This document shows, piece after piece, positions 7,122 to 16,248 of a DNA stretch of 64,000 nt (within the stretch, counting starts at the first letter, position 1; each line of letters starts with the position of its first letter). Both the position numbers and the translations under genes were made by a program. Below the pieces are notes generated by a model, which saw nothing but the letters and a program-made list of their open reading frames with translations, was not told the origin of the DNA and made no database searches. This DNA is from Arthrobacter sp. AFG20 (GTDB lineage: Bacteria > Actinomycetota > Actinomycetes > Actinomycetales > Micrococcaceae): the NCBI RefSeq assembly GCF_002892795.1, contig NZ_PJMC01000018.1, positions 1-64,000 on the forward strand, given 5' to 3'.

Positions 7122-8468
7122 GTGACGTCAAATCCCAAGGCAGACATGGATCTCCAACAAGTCAGGGCACTTGTCATTTCCAGCCTGGACAACGCAGGAG
7201 TTGCACGGATCAAAGTACTGCCGGGACCCAAGGTAGAGGGTGCTTTCCACCATGGCTGCGGCATCTCAGTGAGCGTCGGGGTCCTGTTGGCCGCCGACGA
7301 CCATGTCACCCGGTCATCGGCGATCGATCCCATCGTTGGTGACCTGCGCGGAATGCCGGACCGCGCGGCAGTTTCCGTCATTGACAAGGCAAGCGGCCTC
7401 GCCTGGGCCCCGGCGGACCTGGTGGACATGCACGGTGCTCCTTATCCAACCTGCCCACGCACGGCACTCAAAGGTGTTGCTGCGGAATGGGCAAGGGCCG
7501 GACTGGAGGCTTCCGTAGGCTTCGAACTGGAGTTCACGGTGTTCACCGGTGCGCCGGATCTCCCAGTTCTGGCGCACGATGGTCCGGGCTACAGTGCCGC
7601 CGCATTCCTGCAGCTGGAAGCCTGGATTCTGGACGTGCTTGCAGCGCTGCTGGAGGCCGGCGTTCCGGTTGAACAGATTCACCCCGAGTATGGTCGGGGC
7701 CAGGTGGAAATCGCGCTGGCCCCGAGGAGCCCGGTTCAGGCCGTGGATGATTACCTTCTCGCCCGGTTCATCGTCGCCCGGGTCTCCCGGCGGCATGGAT
7801 TGCACGTTTCCTACTCGCCAATAGCGGATTCCAGAACCGCCACCAACGGCTGCCATATCCACGTCTCCGCGAGGAACGGGGAGGGCAACGTCTTCCACGA
7901 CGCTGCAGCCGCCACGCAGATGCGCCCGGACGGCGAGAGCATGATCGCGGGCGTGCTCGGCAGGCTTGCGGAAAGCGCGGCATTGCTGGGCGGAAGCGCC
8001 TTGAGCCTGGCCCGGCTTCAGCCAGAACAATGGGCGGGCAGTTTTATCTGCTGGGGCACGGGCAACCGCGAGGCCGCCGTCCGCTTCGTGCCGGGCCTGA
8101 AGGGCTTCGAGGACGGGCAATCGAACGTCGAAGTGAAATGCTGCGATGGATCCGCCAACCAGTACCTTGCCGTGGCAGCCATTCTTGCCGCCGCAATGGA
8201 GGGCTTCAGGAGGCGGCTGAAACTGCCTGCGGAGGTCACCGTCGACCCCGGGACCTTAAGCGAGGCGGAGAGGGAGCGACTGAATATCCGGGCGTTTGCG
8301 CCTGACACGTTCACGGCCCTGGACGATCTGGACGGCAGCAGTTTCCTCCGCTCAGCATTGGGCCATGAATTGGTGGACGCCTATGTGGCCGTGCGGCGGG
8401 GTGAAGCAGAGCGATTTGCCAAGCTTGACCGGGAGGCCGTGATTGCTGCCCTCCGCTGGCGGTACTGA
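7122..8468 (+). CDS. Glutamine-synthetase-family gamma-glutamyl-amine ligase
   Basis: A 448-residue glutamine synthetase homologue starting at GTG 7122 after AAGGAAGG. Catalytic landmarks are present: GFELEFTVF, EYGRGQVEIAL, NGCHIHVSARNG, GTGNREAAVRFVPG and DGSANQYLAVAAI. The residue before the last block is Lys (VEVKCCDGSA) where type I enzymes have Arg, and the adenylylation Tyr loop is absent. This suits a gamma-glutamyl-amine synthetase of the PuuA/IpuC/GlnA4 class rather than the biosynthetic enzyme. It starts 17 bp after the amidohydrolase gene. It probably joins glutamate to the imported amine with ATP; the amine itself is unknown. Confidence 0.85.
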   Translation: MTSNPKADMDLQQVRALVISSLDNAGVARIKVLPGPKVEGAFHHGCGISVSVGVLLAADDHVTRSSAIDPIVGDLRGMPDRAAVSVIDKASGLAWAPADLVDMHGAPYPTCPRTALKGVAAEWARAGLEASVGFELEFTVFTGAPDLPVLAHDGPGYSAAAFLQLEAWILDVLAALLEAGVPVEQIHPEYGRGQVEIALAPRSPVQAVDDYLLARFIVARVSRRHGLHVSYSPIADSRTATNGCHIHVSARNGEGNVFHDAAAATQMRPDGESMIAGVLGRLAESAALLGGSALSLARLQPEQWAGSFICWGTGNREAAVRFVPGLKGFEDGQSNVEVKCCDGSANQYLAVAAILAAAMEGFRRRLKLPAEVTVDPGTLSEAERERLNIRAFAPDTFTALDDLDGSSFLRSALGHELVDAYVAVRRGEAERFAKLDREAVIAALRWRY

Positions 8469-8553
8469 CTCCAAGCGATCAGGAATCGAGAAGCCGGGCC
8501 GGGGCGGTGGACATTAGGGTGAAGAGTGCGATGAACCACTACCAGGAGGGCGC

Positions 8554-9018
8554 ATGCCATACACCGTAGACTTCCAGAACGTATCCACCGTTGGAGTGGA
8601 ATCGTCCCCAGTGGCGGAACCGCTGGCAGGGCTGCGTGCCAACGAGGCACGTTATTACAAGAACAAGTACGACCACGTTTTCACCGTCAGGCCCGCCAGC
8701 GAGGCGCCGGAAACGCTCGACTGGGTGAGCCGAATCCTCTCCAACGAGCGCAACATCGTCATCTCGTCCCGGCCGCTTGAGGTTGCCTCCTTTGAAGTGG
8801 ACGGGTTCCGGATGGCGTATGTGTTCTACGAATCGGGCCTGTCCATCAACGTGATGTACGGCATCGAGGCCGGCGCGAAGCGAGCAGTGGGTTTCAAGCT
8901 CTCGCAGGGCATGGAAGTTCCCGAGGAACTCGCATCAAGCTTCAAGTTCGCGCGCCAAAAGTCGAAGTTGGCCGGTGAGATCCGCGGCTCCTACTTCGTG
9001 ATCAAGGGCGAGTACTGA
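8554..9018 (+). CDS. Conserved protein of unknown function (154 aa)
   Basis: I do not recognise this family. AGGAGGGCGC before the ATG is a strong ribosome binding site, and TTAGGGT about 35 nt upstream may be a -10 element. The protein has no signal peptide or membrane segment and looks like a soluble alpha/beta domain, with beta-type stretches ERNIVISSRPLEVASFEV and FRMAYVFYESGLSINVMYG. It is monocistronic, between the amine cluster and a convergent glycosylase gene. Nothing in the neighbourhood suggests a role. Confidence 0.75.
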   Translation: MPYTVDFQNVSTVGVESSPVAEPLAGLRANEARYYKNKYDHVFTVRPASEAPETLDWVSRILSNERNIVISSRPLEVASFEVDGFRMAYVFYESGLSINVMYGIEAGAKRAVGFKLSQGMEVPEELASSFKFARQKSKLAGEIRGSYFVIKGEY

Positions 9019-9056
9019 GCAGACCCGCCAAGGCGACCGGCCGCCGTCGTAATTAA

Positions 9057-9084
9057 CCGCTATTCGGCCTAGCCGCTATTCGGC
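9057..9084. repeat. Tandem 12-bp duplication CCGCTATTCGGC
   Basis: CCGCTATTCGGC occurs at 9057-9068 and again at 9073-9084, separated by CTAG. The second copy contains the reverse-strand stop codon of the HhH-GPD glycosylase gene. It looks like a local slippage duplication at the end of the gene. Confidence 0.6.
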
Positions 9085-9663
9085 GGCCGGCGCCTTCGCT
9101 GCCCTGGCGGCGGCCTTCGCTGCCTGCTTGCTGGCGCGCACCTTCGTCAGCGACTCAGGGTCGACGATGTCCGCGACCGAGAGGTAGGAGCCCTGCTCGC
9201 CATAGTGGCCGGCAGCCTCGCGCCAGCCCGGCGCCTCGAGCCCGCGTTGTTTGCCGAGCAGCGCCAGGAAGATCTTGGCCTTCTGTTCGCCAAATCCAGG
9301 CAATGCCTTCAGCCTGCGGAGAACTTCCTTTCCGTCGGGATCGTCCCGGGTCCAGATGGCGGTTGCGTCGCCGCCCCACTCGCTCTGCACGGCCTCGGCG
9401 AGCGCCTGGACACGGCCAGCCATGGAGCCCGGGAAGCGGTGGACTGCCGGGCGCTCCTTGAACACCTCGACGAAGCCGGCCGGGTCATGTTCGGCGACCG
9501 CAGCAGGACTGATGGACCCGATGCGCGTGCGGATCTTTTCGGGTCCGGCGAACGCCGACTCCATGGTCACCTGCTGGTCAAGCAGCATGCCGGTGAGCAG
9601 CGCGAAGGCGTCATCGCTGAGCAGTTTGTCGGCGGCAGGGTCGCCGGTGATGTGCAGTTCCAT
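9076..9663 (-). CDS. HhH-GPD-type base-excision repair glycosylase
   Basis: A 195-residue protein of the HhH-GPD group. The helix-hairpin-helix is LKALPGFGEQKAKIFLALLG (residues about 120-140), preceded by the LLTGMLLDQQVTMESAF helix that resembles the substrate-pocket region of other members. The ATG at 9663 is chosen for the GGGAGGATGGGCG upstream. The C-terminal tail is rich in Ala and Lys. It probably removes damaged bases. It is short compared with Nth or AlkA and has no visible iron-sulphur cysteines. It is divergent from the exonuclease gene, with 68 bp between starts. Confidence 0.8.
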   Translation of the reverse strand: MELHITGDPAADKLLSDDAFALLTGMLLDQQVTMESAFAGPEKIRTRIGSISPAAVAEHDPAGFVEVFKERPAVHRFPGSMAGRVQALAEAVQSEWGGDATAIWTRDDPDGKEVLRRLKALPGFGEQKAKIFLALLGKQRGLEAPGWREAAGHYGEQGSYLSVADIVDPESLTKVRASKQAAKAAARAAKAPAAE

Positions 9664-9731
9664 TCGCCCATCCTCCCACTTCCGGGCCCGTGTCACAGGC
9701 ACTCGATTGTGAATCCGTGTCAGGATCAGTC

Positions 9732-10703
9732 ATGGTCAACCGCCTGATGCTGCTGGATACCGCCTCCCTCTACTTCCGCGCCTTCTATGGCCTGCCCGAC
9801 ACCATCCGCAGGGCCGACGGCACGCCGGTGAACGCCGTCCGCGGCCTGCTCGACATGATCGCGCGGCTCACCACGGAGTACGGCGCCACGCATCTGGTCG
9901 CATGCTGGGATGACGACTGGCGTCCGCAGTGGCGGGTGGACCTCGTCCCGACCTACAAGTCCCACCGGGTCGCGGAGGTGAGGCCGGCTGCCCCCGACGT
10001 GGAGGTGGTCCCGGACGCGCTCGAGGCGCAGATCCCCCTGATCCGCCACGTGCTGGCCCTTGCTGGCATCGCCGTCGTGGGCGCTCCGGAGCACGAGGCC
10101 GACGACGTCGTGGGCACCTACGCCAGCCACGCCGAGCTTCCGGTCGACGTTGTAACGGGGGACCGGGACCTCTTCCAGCTGGTCGACGATGCGCGGCAGG
10201 TACGCGTGATCTACACTGCCCGGGGCATGAGGAACCTCGAAATCCTGACCGACGCCGTCGTGGTCGGGAAGTACCGCGTGCTCCCCGAGCAGTATGCCGA
10301 CTACGCCACCCTCCGCGGCGACGCCTCGGATGGGTTGCCCGGCGTCGCAGGCATCGGCGAGAAGACCGCCGCGGCGCTCCTCCTGGAGCACGGCACACTC
10401 GACGGGCTGGTAGAGGCGGCGGCAGATCCCGGAGGCGGGGTGTCCGCCTCGGTGCGGTCCAAGCTCGCTGCTGCCGCGGACTATCTCAAGGTGGCCCCCG
10501 CCGTCGTCAACGTGGTGCGCAACCTGGAGCTGCCGTCCCTTGAGGAGGCGGGTGCGGAACTGCATGCCGTTGGGGGCGAGGCGCGGGAAGAGCTCGAGCG
10601 GCTCGCCACCGAATGGAACCTCGGTGGCTCCGTTCAACGGCTGCTGCAGGCGCTGGACCGCCACCCCCAGACCGGCCTACTTTCCCAGCCCGGCTTCAGC
10701 TAG
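9732..10703 (+). CDS. 5'-3' exonuclease (PolA N-terminal-like, stand-alone)
   Basis: A 323-residue stand-alone homologue of the 5'-nuclease domain of DNA polymerase I. Metal-site motifs run in order: LMLLDTASLYFRAF, EHEADDVVGTYA, VVTGDRDLFQLV, then the helix-3-turn-helix LRGDASDGLPGVAGIGEKTA. It acts on 5' flaps or RNA-DNA in repair and replication. AGGA lies 9 nt before the ATG at 9732; an upstream in-frame start at 9690 is less likely. Its 3' end overlaps the convergent glucosidase gene by 27 bp. Confidence 0.9.
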   Translation: MVNRLMLLDTASLYFRAFYGLPDTIRRADGTPVNAVRGLLDMIARLTTEYGATHLVACWDDDWRPQWRVDLVPTYKSHRVAEVRPAAPDVEVVPDALEAQIPLIRHVLALAGIAVVGAPEHEADDVVGTYASHAELPVDVVTGDRDLFQLVDDARQVRVIYTARGMRNLEILTDAVVVGKYRVLPEQYADYATLRGDASDGLPGVAGIGEKTAAALLLEHGTLDGLVEAAADPGGGVSASVRSKLAAAADYLKVAPAVVNVVRNLELPSLEEAGAELHAVGGEAREELERLATEWNLGGSVQRLLQALDRHPQTGLLSQPGFS

Positions 10704-12833
10704 CAGCTCCGTCAGCCACGGCCGGTGTTCGCGGTGGAATGTCAGTCCTTCCGCCAGCCCCTGCACGGAGGGCTCGGAACCCGTGATGTCGATGGTGATC
10801 CGTCCGCCGCCCATGGGGGCGTTGGTGATGTGCAGGTCGCCGTAGGATTTGGGCAGCACGGGGTCCATCCACATGCCGCCCCGGGACACATGCGCGTCGT
10901 ACCGCATCAGGCTGGTCACCAGCATGATCGGCGTGGTGGCAGCCCATGCCTGCGGGGAGCACGCCGTCGGATACGGCACCGGTTCGGTGACCTGGTCCCG
11001 GCTGAAGCCGCAGAACAGTTCCGGCAGGCGCCCGTCGGTGTATTCGGCCGCTTCCAGCAGAGCCGTGGCGATCCGCTGTGCCTCCTCCACGAAGCCGTAG
11101 CGCAACAGGCCCGCCGCGATGATGGCATTGTCATGGGGCCAGACCGAGCCGTTGTGGTAACTGGCCGGGTTGTAGGCGCCCATGTCGGTGGCCAGCGTCC
11201 GGACGCCCCAGCCGCTGAACATTTCGGGGGTCATCAGCCGCTCGGCTACCAGCGGCAGCTTGTCTTCATCCACGATGCCGTGCCACAGGCACTGCCCCAT
11301 GTTGGAAGTGCACGCGTCCACCGGCCGCTTGTTGCGGTCCAGCGCGACGGCGTAATAGCCGCGGTCCGGCAGCCAGAACTGTTCGTTGAACTTCTTCTTC
11401 AGCTGCGCCGCTTCTTCGGTGAGCCGCGCGGCCAACGGTACGTCGCCGGCGTCGTACGCCATCCATGCCCTGGACAGGAGCGCAGAGTAGACGAGGGCCT
11501 GGACTTCGCAGAGCGCGATGGGAGGCTCGGCCAGCGTCCCGTCCGCGAAGTTGATGCCGTCCCACGAGTCCTTCCAGCCCTGGTTGATCAGGCCCTGGTC
11601 GTTGAGGCGCTCGTACTCGACGAACCCGTCGCCGTCTTTGTCGCCGTAATTCCGTACCCAGTCCAGAGCGCGGTCGGCATGGGGCAGCAGCGCTGCGATC
11701 GTGTCCTTCGCGAAGCCCCAGCGGCTCACCGAACCGAGCGCCATCACGAACTGCGGTGTGGCATCGACACTGCCGTAGTAGGCTGATTTGCCGCCCAGCG
11801 CCAGCCCGCTGGAGATGCCGAGCCTGACCTCGTGCAGGATCTTCCCGGGCTCCTCCTCGCTCATGACGTCCACCGCTTTGCCCTGCCGGTCAGCCAGCGT
11901 CTGCAAGGTCCCCAGCGCCAGGGACGGATCCACCGGCAGCGCCATTTCCGAGGCCCACAGCGAGTCCCGGCCGAACAGCGTCATGAACCACGGGGCACCC
12001 GCAGCCACCACGATCCGCTCCGGATGGGCCGGGTCCTCGATGCGGAGCGCGCCGAGGTCGTCGTAGCTGCGCCGCAGGGTGCGCTCGATGGAGCGGTTGC
12101 CCATGTGCAGCTTGGGAATCTTGGCCACCCACTCCTGCCGGCGGCGGTCACTCGGGGAAACGTCACCGAGCGCGGGACGGGCTAACGACGACGGCGGGAC
12201 CCCGCCGCCGTTGGCGGCCGGCGCCACGCTCACCCGCGAGCTCCATGCACCGCGCGGCGGGACCACCGTTCGGAAGGTCAGGGAATCGGCGGTGACCTCG
12301 GCGCCATGCGCGTTGACGACGACGCTCTTGACGAGGTCCTGCCAGCCCGCCTTGATCACCAGTGAGTCGCCCTCAGGCTGGCGGGATTCTTCCCAGCGCC
12401 GCTGGACACGTGCCTCCTTCACCTCAAAAAGATCAGCGAAATCGGATTCAACACTGAGCGAAACGATGCACTCAGTCTCCTTGGAGGAGTAATTCCTGAT
12501 GGTGATCTCCTCGCGGATGCCGGCACCGACCTCCCGCAGGCGTTCTACGATCAGCGGACTGTCCGCGTACCCGTCGGAGCGGGGAACCCGGCCAATAAAC
12601 AGCGCCCGGTAAGGCTCCTTGGTCTCCGCCGTCAGCGCCTCCAGGGGCAGGCCGTTCACGGACAGGTTCCAGCGGGACAGGATGCGGGTGTCCTCATGGA
12701 AGACCCCATGCGGATGCTCCGGATGGATATCCCCGTTTGCCGAGGAAATGCAGAAGGACGAACCTTCCACAAGGGTGACCGTGCCCGACCCCACCGGGCC
12801 GGCAGCTGTGTCAGCATTCCAGCCAGCAGCCAT
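10677..12833 (-). CDS. Glycogen-debranching-type amylo-alpha-1,6-glucosidase
   Basis: A 718-residue protein with the bacterial glycogen-debranching N-terminal domain (HPHGVFHEDTRILSRWNLSV) and a C-terminal six-hairpin (alpha/alpha)6 glycosidase domain. Landmarks include PWFMTLFGRDSLWASEMALP, NQGWKDSWDGINF and SVWPHDNAIIAAGL. The start is the ATG at 12833 with AAGGAGG upstream. It probably hydrolyses alpha-1,6 or related linkages of storage glucan or an intracellular oligosaccharide. There is no signal peptide. The gene stands alone, with no glycogen operon in the window, so the physiological substrate is uncertain. Confidence 0.88.
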   Translation of the reverse strand: MAAGWNADTAAGPVGSGTVTLVEGSSFCISSANGDIHPEHPHGVFHEDTRILSRWNLSVNGLPLEALTAETKEPYRALFIGRVPRSDGYADSPLIVERLREVGAGIREEITIRNYSSKETECIVSLSVESDFADLFEVKEARVQRRWEESRQPEGDSLVIKAGWQDLVKSVVVNAHGAEVTADSLTFRTVVPPRGAWSSRVSVAPAANGGGVPPSSLARPALGDVSPSDRRRQEWVAKIPKLHMGNRSIERTLRRSYDDLGALRIEDPAHPERIVVAAGAPWFMTLFGRDSLWASEMALPVDPSLALGTLQTLADRQGKAVDVMSEEEPGKILHEVRLGISSGLALGGKSAYYGSVDATPQFVMALGSVSRWGFAKDTIAALLPHADRALDWVRNYGDKDGDGFVEYERLNDQGLINQGWKDSWDGINFADGTLAEPPIALCEVQALVYSALLSRAWMAYDAGDVPLAARLTEEAAQLKKKFNEQFWLPDRGYYAVALDRNKRPVDACTSNMGQCLWHGIVDEDKLPLVAERLMTPEMFSGWGVRTLATDMGAYNPASYHNGSVWPHDNAIIAAGLLRYGFVEEAQRIATALLEAAEYTDGRLPELFCGFSRDQVTEPVPYPTACSPQAWAATTPIMLVTSLMRYDAHVSRGGMWMDPVLPKSYGDLHITNAPMGGGRITIDITGSEPSVQGLAEGLTFHREHRPWLTELLAEAGLGK

Positions 12834-12983
12834 TCCCGCCTCCTTCGACGGCTCAGGAGGGAGACGGCGCTGCGCGGACCGGAGCCGCACTGCCTTTCGC
12901 CGCCTACTCCGTTGGGCATGACGCTACGCTCGAACGACTCCTGATAAAAGGGTCTCTGGCGGCCCCCGGCGAAGACGACGAGA

Positions 12984-14270
12984 ATGGGTTTCGTGCCCCA
13001 ACTTCGCGCCGGGACGGACAGCGAGGCGATGAACCCGGCGGCCCGCAAGGTGCAGCGCATCTACCTGACGCTGACACTCGGCAATACGCTTGCGGCGTCG
13101 TTCATCTGGGGCATCAACACGCTCTTCCTGCTCGACGCCGGGCTCAGCAACCTCGAAGCCTTTGCCGCGAACGCCTTCTTCACCGCCGGTATGGTGCTGT
13201 TCGAGGTGCCCACGGGTGTGGTGGCCGACGGCTGGGGGCGCCGTGTGTCGTTCCTGCTTGGCACCGCCACCCTGTCCATCTCGACGCTCCTCTACTACCT
13301 GCTGTGGCAGCTTTCCGCGCCCTTCTGGGCGTGGGCAGTGGTTTCCGTGCTGCTCGGTTTGGGCTTCACTTTCTTCTCCGGCGCCGTGGAGGCGTGGCTC
13401 GTGGATGCGCTGCACTTCTCCGGCTACGACGGTGCGCTGGAGACGGTATTCGGGCGCGGCCAGGTGGTGTCCGGCACCGCCATGCTCATCGGGTCGGTGG
13501 CAGGCGGCGTCATTGCCCAGGCCACCGACCTCGGTGTGCCGTTCCTGCTGCGGGTGGGCGTGCTGCTGGCCATGTTCGGGGTGGCCCTGTGGCTCATGCA
13601 CGACGTCGGCTTCACCCCCGAACGCTCCGCGCGTCCCATTGAGGCGACCCGCGCTGTCCTTTCAGCGTCCATCGAGAACGGCCTGAAAAATCCGCCCGTG
13701 CGTTACGTGATGCTGTCCGCGCCGTTCACGTCCGGCGTCGGGATCTATGTCTTCTACGCCCTGCAGCCGTACCTGCTTGAGCTGTTCGGCGACCGCAGCG
13801 CGTATGCCATCGCAGGTTTGGCCGCAGCCATCGTGGCAGGGGCCGAGGTCCTCGGCGGCTGGCTGGCGCCGCGCTTCCGGCGGCTGGTCCGCAAACGCAC
13901 CACGGTGCTGATCCTCAGCGGGGCCGGGAGTGCGCTGATCCTGGTGGCGCTCGGCTTCACCCGTGAGTTCTGGGTGGCCCTGGTGCTGCTGGCCGTCTGG
14001 GCGCTGGTGGCGGAGGTCGGGACCCCGGTGGGGCAGGCCTACCTCAACGACATGATCGACTCCAGGCAGCGGGCGACGGTGCTCAGCTTCGCCTCCCTCA
14101 TGGGCTCAAGCGGCGGCGTGGTGGTGCAGCCCGTGCTCGGCCGGACCGCCGATGTGTACGGCTATCCGGCTTCGGTGGCGTTCAGCGGCGCCATCCAGTT
14201 GCTCGCCGTGCCGTTCCTGTATGCCAGCCGCCGGCAGCGCGCCGCGGCAGATGAAGCACACGGCCGATGA
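12984..14270 (+). CDS. MFS transporter
   Basis: A protein of about 428 residues with 12 hydrophobic segments and the MFS loop motif ADGWGRRVSFLLG between helices 2 and 3. An alternative ATG at 13029 would remove 15 residues before the first helix; neither start has a well-spaced ribosome binding site. The fold resembles the drug/sugar efflux group, but the substrate cannot be called. The gene is divergent from the glucosidase gene and 82 bp upstream of ggt, with no clear operon link to either. Confidence 0.82.
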   Translation: MGFVPQLRAGTDSEAMNPAARKVQRIYLTLTLGNTLAASFIWGINTLFLLDAGLSNLEAFAANAFFTAGMVLFEVPTGVVADGWGRRVSFLLGTATLSISTLLYYLLWQLSAPFWAWAVVSVLLGLGFTFFSGAVEAWLVDALHFSGYDGALETVFGRGQVVSGTAMLIGSVAGGVIAQATDLGVPFLLRVGVLLAMFGVALWLMHDVGFTPERSARPIEATRAVLSASIENGLKNPPVRYVMLSAPFTSGVGIYVFYALQPYLLELFGDRSAYAIAGLAAAIVAGAEVLGGWLAPRFRRLVRKRTTVLILSGAGSALILVALGFTREFWVALVLLAVWALVAEVGTPVGQAYLNDMIDSRQRATVLSFASLMGSSGGVVVQPVLGRTADVYGYPASVAFSGAIQLLAVPFLYASRRQRAAADEAHGR

Positions 14271-14352
14271 ATGTTTAAGCCGTTGAGTGTCCTTCCACTG
14301 CGGAGTAGCGTGACAGTACCGTCACCCGCACGACCCCGACCCGGGAGCGACC

Positions 14353-16200
14353 ATGCCACACCTAAAAAGCCGAGTAGCAGCCGTCACCACGGCCCTGGCA
14401 ATGAGCGTGACGGCGGGCGCCGTCACCACTCCCGCGTTTGCTGATGAGCGGGTAACCGAAAAGACCGCGACGGCCACCGGATATGGCGGCGCGGTGAGCA
14501 CCGTGGACCCGGAGGCTTCGGCCGCGGCCATTGACATCCTCCGCAGGGGAGGCAACGCTGCGGACGCCGCGGTCGCCGCTGCGGCCACCCTCGGCGTGAC
14601 GGAGCCGTACAGTGCCGGGGTCGGCGGCGGCGGGTACTTCCTCTTCTACAGCGCACGCACCGGCCGGGTGAGCACCATCGATGGCCGTGAGACGGCACCC
14701 GCGGCCATGCCGCACGACGCCTTCATCGACCCCGCTACCATTACCCCGAAAAACCCGGCGGGCAAGCCCTACAACTTCACTCCCGAGCTCGTCACCAGTG
14801 GCGTGTCGGTGGGTGTGCCCGGCACGCCGGCCACGTGGGAGCGAGCGCTTGACCGGTGGGGAACCAAGGACCTGGACGACGTCCTCGAGCCGGCCATCGA
14901 GGTTGCGGACCGTGGCTTCGTGGTGGACGGCACCTTCCGCCAGCAGACCCTCGACAACAAGCTCCGCTTCCAGGCGTTCACCTCAACCAGCAAGCTCTTC
15001 CTCCCCGGCGGTGACGCACCCGCCGTCGGCAGTATTTTCAAAAACCCCGACCTTGCGGCGACCTACCGGCTGCTCGCGGACAAGGGAACACGCGGCTTCT
15101 ACCACGGGGCGCTCGCGAAGGAGATAGCGTCGACCGTCCAGGCTCCGCCCAAGACCAAGACCACAAAGCTGCCTGTTCCTGTAGGCCACCTGACAACGGC
15201 GGACCTCGCCAAGTACCGCGCGCTGAACCAGTCCCCTACCCACGTGGAATACCGTGGCTTCGACGTCTACGGCATGGCCCCCTCAAGCAGCGGCGGCACC
15301 ACCGTGGGCGAGGCGCTGAACATCCTCGAGCCGTTCAACCTTTCCGGCATGTCCAGGCCCGGCGCGCTGCACCACTACCTCGAGGCCAGCGCGCTCGCCT
15401 TCGCTGACCGCGGCAAGTACGTGGGCGACCCCGCGTTCGTCGATGTCCCCACCAACGCCCTGACGGATCCCCTGTTCGGCAAGGAACGCTCCTGCAAGAT
15501 TGATCCGAAGCATGCGGCCATGAAGCCGGTGGCCCCCGGTGACGTGGCAAATTACGACGGCGCGTGCCCGGCCGCCGCGGCGGCCCCCGCCAGCGAGAAG
15601 GACACTGAGAACATCTCCACCACCAACATGACCGTCGCGGACAAGTGGGGCAACGTCGTCGAGTACACCCTCACCATCGAGCAGACCGGCGGGTCCGGCA
15701 TCGTGGTGCCTGGCCGCGGATTCCTGCTGAACAACGAGCTGACCGACTTCTCCACTGTGTACGACCCGAAGGACCCGAACCGGATTGAGCCCGGCAAGCG
15801 GCCCCGGTCGTCGATGTCGCCGACCATCATCCTCGAGGACGGCGAGCCGTTCCTGGCCCTCGGCTCGCCCGGCGGCTCGACGATCATCACCACCGTCCTG
15901 CAGACCATCCTGAACAGGGTGGACCTGGGGATGAACATCTCCGCTGCCATCGCGGCTCCGCGGGCGGCGCAGCGGAACGCGGCCAAGGTTACGGCCGAGC
16001 CGGCGTTCATAAAGACGTATGAAAGCCAGCTGAAGCCGTTCGGCCACGAGTTCACCCCGTCCGGTGACGCGTTCACTTCGGCAGCGGAGATCGGCGCGGC
16101 CACGGCCATCGAGTTCAAGTCCGGTGGCCGCATGGTCGCCGCGGCCGAGCCGGTCAGGCGGGGAGGAGGCTCCGCCATGGTGGTTAAGCCTGCAAGGTGA
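14353..16200 (+). CDS. ggt: Gamma-glutamyltransferase (secreted proenzyme)
   Basis: A 615-residue gamma-glutamyltransferase precursor. The N-terminus is a Sec signal peptide with an AFA|DE cleavage site near residue 30. The large-subunit signature DILRRGGNAADAAVAAAA is followed by the autoprocessing site STTNMTVADKWGN, in which T423 is the expected nucleophile and new N-terminus of the small subunit. In most family members the residue after the TT pair is His; here it is Asn. The LGSPGGSTIITTV motif is present. It hydrolyses or transfers gamma-glutamyl groups, such as those of glutathione, outside the membrane. A link to the gamma-glutamyl-amine pathway at 7-8 kb is possible but not shown. 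Confidence 0.92.
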   Translation: MPHLKSRVAAVTTALAMSVTAGAVTTPAFADERVTEKTATATGYGGAVSTVDPEASAAAIDILRRGGNAADAAVAAAATLGVTEPYSAGVGGGGYFLFYSARTGRVSTIDGRETAPAAMPHDAFIDPATITPKNPAGKPYNFTPELVTSGVSVGVPGTPATWERALDRWGTKDLDDVLEPAIEVADRGFVVDGTFRQQTLDNKLRFQAFTSTSKLFLPGGDAPAVGSIFKNPDLAATYRLLADKGTRGFYHGALAKEIASTVQAPPKTKTTKLPVPVGHLTTADLAKYRALNQSPTHVEYRGFDVYGMAPSSSGGTTVGEALNILEPFNLSGMSRPGALHHYLEASALAFADRGKYVGDPAFVDVPTNALTDPLFGKERSCKIDPKHAAMKPVAPGDVANYDGACPAAAAAPASEKDTENISTTNMTVADKWGNVVEYTLTIEQTGGSGIVVPGRGFLLNNELTDFSTVYDPKDPNRIEPGKRPRSSMSPTIILEDGEPFLALGSPGGSTIITTVLQTILNRVDLGMNISAAIAAPRAAQRNAAKVTAEPAFIKTYESQLKPFGHEFTPSGDAFTSAAEIGAATAIEFKSGGRMVAAAEPVRRGGGSAMVVKPAR

Positions 16201-16248
16201 GACCCGTCGTCGTTCTTGGGATGCCTAGCCCCTGCCCAAGGCGAGCCG

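Noticed and set aside
8554..9018. Phage tail protein or prophage remnant
   Set aside because: No other phage gene, integrase or attachment site is nearby, and base composition is like that of its neighbours.
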